DNA of 64,000 bases from Ruminococcus flavefaciens FD-1 (lineage in GTDB: Bacteria; Bacillota; Clostridia; Oscillospirales; Ruminococcaceae): the NCBI GenBank assembly GCA_000174895.1, contig ACOK01000116.1, positions 1 to 64,000 of the forward strand. Direction: 5' to 3'. The translations under genes were made by a program, and so were the position numbers. This document shows, piece by piece, positions 33,961-43,241 of this stretch. The stretch's first letter is position 1; the number at the start of each line of letters is the position of its first letter. Under the pieces are notes generated by a model that did no database searches, was not told where the DNA came from, and was given only the letters and a program-made list of their open reading frames with translations.

Positions 33961-35676
33961 TCAAGAATTAACGGACTTTTGTGCATAGTATGTAAGAATA
34001 TCCGAAGCATCACGTCCATCGATGATATTATCGTTATTATAGTCTGAAAGAGAACTGTTGAGGTAAGAGGTGTAATTTTTATCCGCTGAGCATTTTGCAT
34101 ACGCAGCAAGGACAGCCGAAGCATCCCTTCCGTCAATAATGCCGTCGCTGTTCACATCGCCTTTTTCTACAGCTTTGTCGAAAACTCCGTCACCGTCCGG
34201 ATCAATATAAAAGCACAGCTTATTGTTATCATCAAATGTCACAAGAACATCATTTACCGCAGTTATCGTCTCCTCGCAGGGAAAGGCTGCCGCATCTGAT
34301 ATACTGCCCTTTTCATTGAAGGTAACATCTGCTGTGGATATCTTTGTTTCGATGCTCCCGTCACTGTGCAGGATCATTCCCTTTTCTGTGATCTCCGTTT
34401 TCAAATTGCTGTCAGTCTTTCCGCTGAATGACCAGTTGAAATGAGGAGTGCAGGGATAATTGCCCTCGTTATATTTTACTGTCATAATATAACCTGTTTT
34501 TTCACCGCCTTTTGCAGATACACTTTGATTTTGCCCATTTACATCGAATATCCCGTGTTCGTTTACGGTTTCGCCTTCAAAATACCAGCCCTGAGTTGAT
34601 ATACTGAATTTGTCGTTATAGTTTTTTCCGAACTGTGTACGGTCACTGACATCAATGTGAAAATCTCTTCCTTGAATATAATACATTGCATTACCGATAA
34701 ATCCTATTTTATTTCCTAATTCAGATAATGAATGTTCATTGCCTTCCTTATCTTTAACAGTAACATCATATCGCTTCAAATCTGATTTTTCAAGTATCAT
34801 AGACGCTGTTTCAGAAAGATCACGTTCAATAGATACTGTCGGAGCGATCACTCCATGATAATTTACAATTTCATCGTCATCAATAGTTATAATTTGTTTC
34901 TGGACGGATCCTGAGATAGTTCCGAATTTATATTTTGGAACATAGTATTCCTTAGTTTTTGAATTGATAAAAATACAGCTTTCCTTCCTGAAGGGATCAG
35001 CAGTATTTTCATCTATATAGCTGTTGGAATCAAGTGTAAGAATACACTTGTCGAATTCAACTCCGCCGTATTTCCAGCTTCCGTCAGCAATACCTATACC
35101 TGTTACGGCATGAGCATTATCACCGGCGTAGAGTATAACAAAGTATCTTTTTGCCGCCATGTTACGCTCTGCAGTTTTTATAAGTTCGTCGCACTGCGTT
35201 CTGGAATTTATCTCAATAGGACGATAATTGATCAAGTAGTTATTATCATAATATACCTGTGAAGTGTGATAGCCTGAAAGAATAACATCCGTTTCAGGAC
35301 TATAACTTATCTCGCTCAGTGTTTCTGCGCCATTTACTATATCTGAAGGCGATATTACTCCGTTATGCGACAGCATCTGCACAGCCGATATGCCGTAACA
35401 CAAGCCTCCCGACAGCCCCATGAAAAGTTCTCCTTCGGGATTATTGCTTGCTTCATAATTGGTGCAGTTCTCTAAAAATCTGAGGTACACCTCATGAGAA
35501 AATGCACGCTCCTGAACATGGTGTTTGAAATTGGGAATATTCAGATAATCGGTATCAGCTCCAAGTGAGGAAGCAAGTTTATAAAGAGCGGTATCATCTT
35601 CTGCATTGGAAACAGTATATGTACATATAGTATTAGTGATAAGAAATGAACACATGAATGCAATGATCTTTTTCAT
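33961..35676 (-). CDS. secreted dockerin protein with cysteine-peptidase-like domain (catalytic residues present)
   Basis: About 571 residues from the ATG at 35676 (GAGGGTGG upstream). Signal peptide about 1-25; a papain/C39-like domain (about 30-250) with candidate triad Cys93 ('GGLCYGISAVQML'), His189 ('DNAHAVTGIGI') and Asp216/Asn218 ('LTLDSNS'); a beta-rich middle region; and a C-terminal type I dockerin ('GDVNSDGIIDGRDASAVL', 'DYNNDNIIDGRDASDIL'). It is probably a cellulosome-bound peptidase. It lies 14 bp after its paralogue and is the last gene of a sigma/anti-sigma operon. Confidence 0.8.
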   Translation of the reverse strand: MKKIIAFMCSFLITNTICTYTVSNAEDDTALYKLASSLGADTDYLNIPNFKHHVQERAFSHEVYLRFLENCTNYEASNNPEGELFMGLSGGLCYGISAVQMLSHNGVISPSDIVNGAETLSEISYSPETDVILSGYHTSQVYYDNNYLINYRPIEINSRTQCDELIKTAERNMAAKRYFVILYAGDNAHAVTGIGIADGSWKYGGVEFDKCILTLDSNSYIDENTADPFRKESCIFINSKTKEYYVPKYKFGTISGSVQKQIITIDDDEIVNYHGVIAPTVSIERDLSETASMILEKSDLKRYDVTVKDKEGNEHSLSELGNKIGFIGNAMYYIQGRDFHIDVSDRTQFGKNYNDKFSISTQGWYFEGETVNEHGIFDVNGQNQSVSAKGGEKTGYIMTVKYNEGNYPCTPHFNWSFSGKTDSNLKTEITEKGMILHSDGSIETKISTADVTFNEKGSISDAAAFPCEETITAVNDVLVTFDDNNKLCFYIDPDGDGVFDKAVEKGDVNSDGIIDGRDASAVLAAYAKCSADKNYTSYLNSSLSDYNNDNIIDGRDASDILTYYAQKSVNS

Positions 35677-35690
35677 ATTTCCACCCTCTA

Positions 35691-37403
35691 TCATTTTTCA
35701 ACAGATGATTTTGCATAATAAGTAAGAACATCGGATGCATCTCTTGCATCCAAAATACCATCATTATTATAATCTCCATAAAACCAGAATGAAGACAGCG
35801 GACCGGTCTGCACAGAATCTTTTGCATATTGAGTAAGTATAGCGGTGGCATCTCTGCCGTCAATAATGCCGTCGCTGTTAAAATCTCCTTTCTGAACAGG
35901 AGTGTCAAAAATTCCGTCATTATCCGGATCTATGCTGAGGTTAAGCTTTTCCTCTTCGTTAAGCGAGATCATAACTTCATTATCACTGTTAAAGTGCAGC
36001 ATATCATATTTCGGATCGGGATCTGTAAAATAAAATGACTGAACTGATACAAGACAATCTTTTATCGGGGAATCACTTGAGATCACTGCTCCGTTATCTC
36101 TGAAGTCAATGCTTGCTTGGTTTACAGCGCTTCCTTCAATTCCCCAATCACAGTATGGATTAGATTTGTAATAGCCTTCATTAAAAGTATATTCTCCACG
36201 AAAAACGAATTCACCGTCGCTTGTAAATACTGCCTTATTGTCTTCTGTATCAAAATCAAAAACAGTCTCTTTTGAACTGAGTAAATGAAACTGTCCGTAA
36301 ACGCCGATAATGTATATATCTGATGGCAATGCAACATTTTTTAAAATATAACTTTCCGGAATAAAGTCACGTATACTTTTTATTCTGAATTTTTTTCCTA
36401 TAACAGCTCCGGGACCAAATTCAAAAGGTTCACCAACACCATTATTATCAATAATTTCGCCTTCGTATTTCATTCCATATTTCGTTGTATCTGAAATACA
36501 ATTATACATACTCATATCTTCTCCTTCAATTTCAGTTGAAGGATTGATAAAGCCGTTATAATTCAAAAGGGAATCATTATCAATAGAAGCAATTTTCAGA
36601 TCATTGAACCCATGTTTAGCATAATCAGGTATTGTAACATCTTTTGTTTCTGAATTAATAAATACACACAGACGTTCTTCAAAAGGCTTTCTTGGATTCG
36701 GTATAGTTTCCGAATCCGTATATCTGCTGTTAGGATCTGAAGTCAACACACATTTATCGTATTTTTTTCCGTCAAACTCCCATTCACCTTCAGCTATCCC
36801 TGATCCAACGGTAACTATCATTAGGGGAGCATTGTCATTCTCATCATCCATGGATAAACGTGATATCATCAGAAAATAACGTCCTTCAGCCATACTTCTT
36901 TCTGCTATTTCAATCAGTCGATCTGCCTGTTCCCCGGTTGACGTTCTGTATAGCAGGTATCTGTAATATTCACGAATTGCAAAACGTTCCTGTGCAGCCT
37001 CATACAAACTTATGTATTTATCAACTGCATCACAGTATTCTATATCGCTCAGCTTATCAGCCTCGGGAAAGATGTCTGATGGCGATATAACACCATTATG
37101 AGAAAGCATTTCAAGGGTACATAATCCAAAAGCTGCGCCTGTTTCATTACTTCTTTTGTATGCATCTTCTGCCCTTACTTTTGTCAGGTTTTCAAGTGAA
37201 TTATAGTATTCATCAAAATAATCATAATTCACAGGCAATATATCCTCGGTTCTTGAAAAATTACCAAAACTGAAATGATCTGATTCAAACCCTAATGATT
37301 CTGCTAAAGCTTTGAGATCAGGATTTTCTACGGCATTGACTGTCTGTATGGGGAGTGGTGCTGCAAGAGTCAGCACTGTCAGTAATGATATGTATTTTTT
37401 CAT
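35691..37403 (-). CDS. secreted dockerin protein, degenerate cysteine-peptidase paralogue
   Basis: 570 residues, colinear with the downstream gene: signal peptide (1-24), the same fold markers ('MLSHNGVISPSD', 'SDPNS'), and a C-terminal dockerin ('GDFNSDGIIDGRDATAIL', 'DYNNDGILDARDASDVL'). The catalytic His position reads as Ile/Pro ('DNAPLMIVTVG') and the active Cys aligns with Ala91 without gaps, although Cys95 is nearby. It is therefore probably a non-catalytic relative, perhaps a ligand-binding or inhibitory partner. Frame and dockerin are intact. Confidence 0.78.
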   Translation of the reverse strand: MKKYISLLTVLTLAAPLPIQTVNAVENPDLKALAESLGFESDHFSFGNFSRTEDILPVNYDYFDEYYNSLENLTKVRAEDAYKRSNETGAAFGLCTLEMLSHNGVISPSDIFPEADKLSDIEYCDAVDKYISLYEAAQERFAIREYYRYLLYRTSTGEQADRLIEIAERSMAEGRYFLMISRLSMDDENDNAPLMIVTVGSGIAEGEWEFDGKKYDKCVLTSDPNSRYTDSETIPNPRKPFEERLCVFINSETKDVTIPDYAKHGFNDLKIASIDNDSLLNYNGFINPSTEIEGEDMSMYNCISDTTKYGMKYEGEIIDNNGVGEPFEFGPGAVIGKKFRIKSIRDFIPESYILKNVALPSDIYIIGVYGQFHLLSSKETVFDFDTEDNKAVFTSDGEFVFRGEYTFNEGYYKSNPYCDWGIEGSAVNQASIDFRDNGAVISSDSPIKDCLVSVQSFYFTDPDPKYDMLHFNSDNEVMISLNEEEKLNLSIDPDNDGIFDTPVQKGDFNSDGIIDGRDATAILTQYAKDSVQTGPLSSFWFYGDYNNDGILDARDASDVLTYYAKSSVEK

Positions 37404-37441
37404 GAAAATACCTCCTTTACATATAGGATGATATGTCTGTT

Positions 37442-38755
37442 TTATTCGTTTATCTGTGAAACTGAAAAATCATATTCGTTGTTTACAGCAGTGATCGCAG
37501 CTTGTTTTTCCTGTTCGCTGAGAGCTCCCTTATTACTGATGATATCCATAGACTTATCAGGCGCATTCTCGCTGATATATGTTGCACAAGCATTATTCAG
37601 ATCCACCAGTATATAACCATCATCGCCTTCAAGATAATATATAAATATCATGGGATCGCTTCTACTCCATCTGTCAGGTGAATTACAGCTGTGTATCATT
37701 ACCTTTTGCCAGAATTCAGAGAAAGAACTGCTGTCTTGGGAATAATTGATATAGTCTTCAAGCTTGCCAAGTGGGATATATTGCAAATTACGGTTTACAA
37801 GATTATTTCTGTCACGAATAAGAAGGCAATCAAGCTGTTTTTCCTTTAACTCTATGTTTTCATATTCTCTGATTTCACTTGCAATATAGATTCTCTTATT
37901 TATAGATTTATTATTATTGAAGTATAAGATAATTAAGCGTGAATCGATCTCCTGTATCGTAATGCCTTCTGTTCCATCATCATTGAACCAGTATTTTTTT
38001 TCGCCGCCATAAGATGTTGTGCTTTCCTGATCCGGATATGGCTGAAATGCTTCAACAGAATCTTTAAATTCCTTGCGGGTCTCAGAATTATTGGCAATAC
38101 GGAATACTTCATCATAGCTAAGCCTTGATGACATAGCAGAATAATCTCCGATTACAATTTTTTCATCATCTGTCTTAGACGAACCATTTGTTATGGTTGT
38201 TTCGTTCACTTTTTTATAATCTGTTAAAGTGTGATCTTTTGTATCAGCAGTTGTGTTGTTCAAATCATCAGACAAAGTTGCCAGACTTGTTTTTATATCT
38301 TTTTTTTCAGAAAGATCGGAGCGGGAAAAATCCACCCCAACTGTTGTAACGGATATGCTTTCAGAAATATGGGATGTTGATAATGCAGTTACACTATATA
38401 ATACAGGCGGCTCATTTTCATCAGTTGGCGCAGGAGCTTTCAGATTTTTCAGACAAAGCATTATTCCGCCGATCACCAAAACACAAGCCGCCGCAACTTC
38501 TGTTATTCTGAAAAAAGAGCGTATCCTGTACATTTTCCACTCTGACATTCCCGTATTTATATACTCTTCATCTTGTTCTTCTGCATCAGCAAATTCCGCT
38601 GAACTTTTCATTGCATTGTACTTTGACTTGCTTTTGGAAAATATCCTGTTGACTTCATCTTCATCAAGAGGAGAATATTTTTCAGACATTCTTTCGATTA
38701 TATCGTCCTCTGCATTTTCAAGTATCTTGGGATAAGTATGTTTAAAATCACTCAT
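37442..38755 (-). CDS. membrane anti-sigma-like protein
   Basis: 437 residues. An acidic cytosolic N-terminus of about 80 residues, one membrane helix (about 84-103), and an extracellular part of about 330 residues beginning with a Ser/Thr-rich stretch. The start overlaps the ECF sigma stop as ATGA, the classic sigma/anti-sigma arrangement. No zinc-type HxxxCxxC motif is seen in the N-terminal domain. The extracellular domain would sense the signal. I infer the anti-sigma role from topology and coupling, not from a recognised domain. Confidence 0.72.
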   Translation of the reverse strand: MSDFKHTYPKILENAEDDIIERMSEKYSPLDEDEVNRIFSKSKSKYNAMKSSAEFADAEEQDEEYINTGMSEWKMYRIRSFFRITEVAAACVLVIGGIMLCLKNLKAPAPTDENEPPVLYSVTALSTSHISESISVTTVGVDFSRSDLSEKKDIKTSLATLSDDLNNTTADTKDHTLTDYKKVNETTITNGSSKTDDEKIVIGDYSAMSSRLSYDEVFRIANNSETRKEFKDSVEAFQPYPDQESTTSYGGEKKYWFNDDGTEGITIQEIDSRLIILYFNNNKSINKRIYIASEIREYENIELKEKQLDCLLIRDRNNLVNRNLQYIPLGKLEDYINYSQDSSSFSEFWQKVMIHSCNSPDRWSRSDPMIFIYYLEGDDGYILVDLNNACATYISENAPDKSMDIISNKGALSEQEKQAAITAVNNEYDFSVSQINE

Positions 38756-39333
38756 TGAAATCTCTCCTGATCCATAATGTTATTTTCTGATAATAGCTTT
38801 TTTAAACGTTTAAGAGCACGTTCTGAGCGCTTTCTTACGGTTGCCGGTGAGATGGAAAGTTTTCGGCTTATTTCATTGGAATTTCGTCCGTAATAATACT
38901 TCAATATGATTATGGAAGAATCAGGTTCTCCCAGTTTTTCTATCATATCAATTACTATTTTTCTGATCTCGTTGCTTTCTGTTCGTGCAGCGATATCTGT
39001 ATCTGACGGAAGCGAAGATATTTCCGATTCGGCCGCTTTTGGGAACAAATTCTTTTGGGCACTTAAACTTCTGTACATATCTATCGCCTTATTTTTTGCG
39101 ATCACATTTACATAAGCCGTAAGGTCGCCATTGAATCGAAAAGCAGAATCAAGTTTCAGAAAAAGTTCTGCAAAAATATCGCTGACGCATTCCTCCATGT
39201 CTTCTCTTGCAGCATAGCTTCTGAGCTTATTGTAAACTATCGTATAAACGTAATTGTAATATTCGTTGAAAACAGCTTTCTGAGCATTATCAGGTGAGCT
39301 CTCCATAAGAGCTCGTATTTCGTTTCCGGTCAT
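38752..39333 (-). CDS. ECF-type RNA polymerase sigma factor
   Basis: 193 residues from the ATG at 39333 with AAGGAGG upstream. Region 2 at about 25-95 ('ECVSDIFAELFLKLDSAFRF', 'AYVNVIAKNKAIDMYR') and region 4 at about 130-185 ('YYGRNSNEISRKLSISPATV', then RKRSERALKRLKKLL). It heads a same-strand group with the anti-sigma-like gene and two dockerin proteins, so it probably controls them and perhaps other cellulosome genes elsewhere. Confidence 0.92.
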   Translation of the reverse strand: MTGNEIRALMESSPDNAQKAVFNEYYNYVYTIVYNKLRSYAAREDMEECVSDIFAELFLKLDSAFRFNGDLTAYVNVIAKNKAIDMYRSLSAQKNLFPKAAESEISSLPSDTDIAARTESNEIRKIVIDMIEKLGEPDSSIIILKYYYGRNSNEISRKLSISPATVRKRSERALKRLKKLLSENNIMDQERFQ

Positions 39334-40047
39334 TGTCTGACCTCCTTGTAGTTGTGTTTTCATACACTTCTATCGAAATTAATACAGCAAGTGTGACACT
39401 CCGGAGTAAATTTTTATATTTTAATTAAAATTGCATTTTACTGAATTATACCACATTGATGCATCCATAACAAGACTTAGGCACTCCGAAAAACATCAGA
39501 GTGCCTCAGCAATAGTTATGTCAATTTTATGTGATTACATTTTTAGAACTGTATGGTTCGCTCTTCACGACAGCTAATGTCATTAAGCCGTCATACTTGA
39601 TAGTTTTTTTCGGCTATGATAAATTGCTTGCATCATTTTTTATCGGTCGGGGTTCAAGGGGACGACTCCCCCACAATGTAGGGGAGATGTCACGAAGTGA
39701 CAGATGGGGACGGGGCGGTTAGCCAACCCTCTTGCAAGCTATGTATCAGAGCATTCAATTTTCCAAAATTGTAATGCGGAGATACCGTGCTTGCTAACTT
39801 TGTTTCGCCCATTTGGGGGCGATTTAATTTTATGCTTTTCAGCTTGTATTTTTCTTGATTATCAAGAAGTAGAGCGGTACAACTTTGTGCAATTATAATC
39901 ATGCCTGTCAGTGGTATAACAGTAAACCGAATCAGTACATTCCGTTGAAAAATCGGGGATTGCTTTTTCTGAGACGGTGTGGTATAATTTATCAAACTGG
40001 TGTTTTTTTCTACTCAAATTACATAGAAAACTAATGGTGAGACGAAT
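39334..40047. other. intergenic stretch between sigma operon and SUKH-like gene
   Basis: Holds the sigma-operon upstream region (AT-rich, no clear sigma-A box), a perfect hairpin AGGCACTC / GAGTGCCT (39479-39506), and an R4-type hairpin run (about 39650-39740). No gene is supported. Confidence 0.5.
39650..39740. repeat. R4 hairpin cluster
   Basis: CTCCCCCACAATGTAGGGGAG-like and TGTCACGAAGTGACA hairpins, inverted relative to those at 32237-32480 and 62655-62870. Confidence 0.65.
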
Positions 40048-40917
40048 ATGGATAAGAATAATTCATTTGATGAAATATTACGGCTATATGCTCCTTCGTT
40101 TTCAAAAAACTCCAAAGATATGCAAATCACTGAAGCGAAGGAAACATTCAAGCGACTTGATTTTAAAGAAACGCTCAGACAAAAAATACTCGATTACATT
40201 TCCGATTACGGCAGTTTTAATTTTTCCAAACAGGAAAAACAGTCGGGAGATGAGATAGAATTTTATTCAAGACCTTTGCGATTCTGTAATCCGTATCTGG
40301 ATGAATTCGGTGAGAGAGTTGCATTTATCGGCGGTTATCGTAATTGCAGCTGTAGTTTATGCGGCAGACAGACAACCTTTTTTATCGAAGCTTTCTATAT
40401 GAATTCGGCTGGGTTAATTATTAATCAGAACCAATTGCCGATAGCTGATAATCTGGATGAATTCTGGAATTATATAATCGAAAAGGAATACGACTTCCAC
40501 CCAATTATTTCCGATGCTGTTTATAATTTATTGAGACAAGCCGGATGGTATGAGGGACGGCAGATCGATATTGATCCACTGCTTGAAGAAAGTATGGAAG
40601 ATGATGTTTTCCCGACAGATATTCAACTCGCCTTTATACGGGAATTCGGAGGGATCAGGGGGACTGACCTTAACAACATGGGATTTTTGATCGGAAATAC
40701 CCGTGAAGACCGATGCTATGCGAATATTGCAAAGCAAGCATTGCTGACGGAAGAAAAACGTATGATGAACAGTTACGGTGCAGATACTCTGTGTGTTGGA
40801 TACTGCAATGACGGTGAAGATCAGATATGGCTCACTCCTTACGGACAAATTATAGTACGTCAAAAAATCGTTGGCAGAAACTTTATTGAAGCTTTGAATT
40901 GTATAATTGGATATTGA
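40048..40917 (+). CDS. SUKH-3-like protein (immunity-family relative)
   Basis: 289 residues. The C-terminal half resembles SUKH-3 immunity proteins: 'LLRQAGWYEGRQIDIDPLLE' (about 155-174), 'FIREFGGIRG' (about 193-202) and a terminal 'WLTPYGQIIV'. The N-terminal 130 residues include a Cys pair (CSCSLCGR) and are unrecognised. SUKH proteins usually neutralise polymorphic nuclease toxins; no toxin gene is adjacent, so this may be an orphan immunity gene or recombinase cargo. AT-rich compared with its surroundings, consistent with transfer. Confidence 0.6.
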   Translation: MDKNNSFDEILRLYAPSFSKNSKDMQITEAKETFKRLDFKETLRQKILDYISDYGSFNFSKQEKQSGDEIEFYSRPLRFCNPYLDEFGERVAFIGGYRNCSCSLCGRQTTFFIEAFYMNSAGLIINQNQLPIADNLDEFWNYIIEKEYDFHPIISDAVYNLLRQAGWYEGRQIDIDPLLEESMEDDVFPTDIQLAFIREFGGIRGTDLNNMGFLIGNTREDRCYANIAKQALLTEEKRMMNSYGADTLCVGYCNDGEDQIWLTPYGQIIVRQKIVGRNFIEALNCIIGY

Positions 40918-40932
40918 AGATCTTGACCACAG

Positions 40933-40965
40933 GCTGTGCGAGCGAACTCCGCTCCGCAGCTTTTT
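40933..40965 (+). terminator. terminator of the SUKH-like gene
   Basis: Stem GCTG(T)GCGAGCG / CGCTCCGCAGC, five-base loop, TTTTT tail. Confidence 0.75.
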
Positions 40966-41173
40966 AATTTTTCCAGTGCAAATTACACCGGGGGAAACTG
41001 AAAATCATTCCACAGTTCGTGCGCAATGCGGCTGGATAATAGCCTTCATTGCGCGCTATAATATTCATAGTCGCAAAATACTCGGTCGGCTGAAAGGAAG
41101 ATTTTACGACCTTGCGACTGCATAGAGGGTAAGAGATAGAAAGCGATGCCCTCACCAATGCTTAGAGATATAA

Positions 41174-41377
41174 ATGCAAAGGAAAGATCGCTATGACAAC
41201 AGAAAAAATAACAACGTGTCCGAGTACAAGATCGGACGAACAACTTACATCGTGAAGTTAGTATTCACCCCTGCTTCAAAGGAACGCCTTACGGATATCC
41301 TGCAAAGGCTTATAGACCGTGAATGTGAAGAAACGCTCGGTGAATCCGGACAAGAACCTGAGAAGCAGGCTGTGTAA
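41174..41377 (+). CDS. transposon-encoded TnpW-like protein
   Basis: 67 residues as read; the 'SEYKIGRTTYIVKLVFTP' core and 'LQRLIDRECEE' helix match the small TnpW proteins that precede TnpX-like recombinases. The best ribosome site (AAAGGAAAGATCGCT) serves an ATG at 41192 in a different frame, which would join the core if the A6 run near 41202 had one more A (giving MTTEKNNNVSEYKIG). A one-base deletion is therefore likely. Function in the transposon is unknown. Confidence 0.7.
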   Translation: MQRKDRYDNRKNNNVSEYKIGRTTYIVKLVFTPASKERLTDILQRLIDRECEETLGESGQEPEKQAV

Positions 41378-41395
41378 AATTGTCATTTCAGCGCA

Positions 41396-41424
41396 TTGTA
41401 TTTCTCGAAATACTGCGCTATAAT
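41396..41424 (+). promoter_or_regulatory. promoter of the serine recombinase
   Basis: TTGTAT (41396-41401), 17-bp spacer, TATAAT (41419-41424). A near copy of the -10 context (GCGCTATAAT) occurs at about 41054, upstream of tnpW. Confidence 0.65.
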
Positions 41425-41461
41425 GAACATAGCTTGCTGTATCTGTCGGAAAGAGAGGTAA

Positions 41462-43117
<1,656 letters not shown>

Positions 43118-43145
43118 TTAAAATCATTAATACTTCTTTATTGGC

Positions 43146-43228
43146 GCTACACTTGAGGGAGAACCCTTTTTCAAAAGGGTTTCCCTCAATAGACACGCAT
43201 AAAGCTGCTGTAAGAGTACCACGGTTAA
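43146..43228. repeat. R3 copy E: partial arm
   Basis: About 80 bp corresponding to one outer arm of copies C and D ('GAGGGAGAACCCTTTTTCAA ... CTGTAAGAGTACCACGGTTA'). The rest of the palindrome is missing. It lies between the recombinase and the ABC exporter and may mark an element end. Confidence 0.75.
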
Positions 43229-43241
43229 CAGCGCCCTTTTA

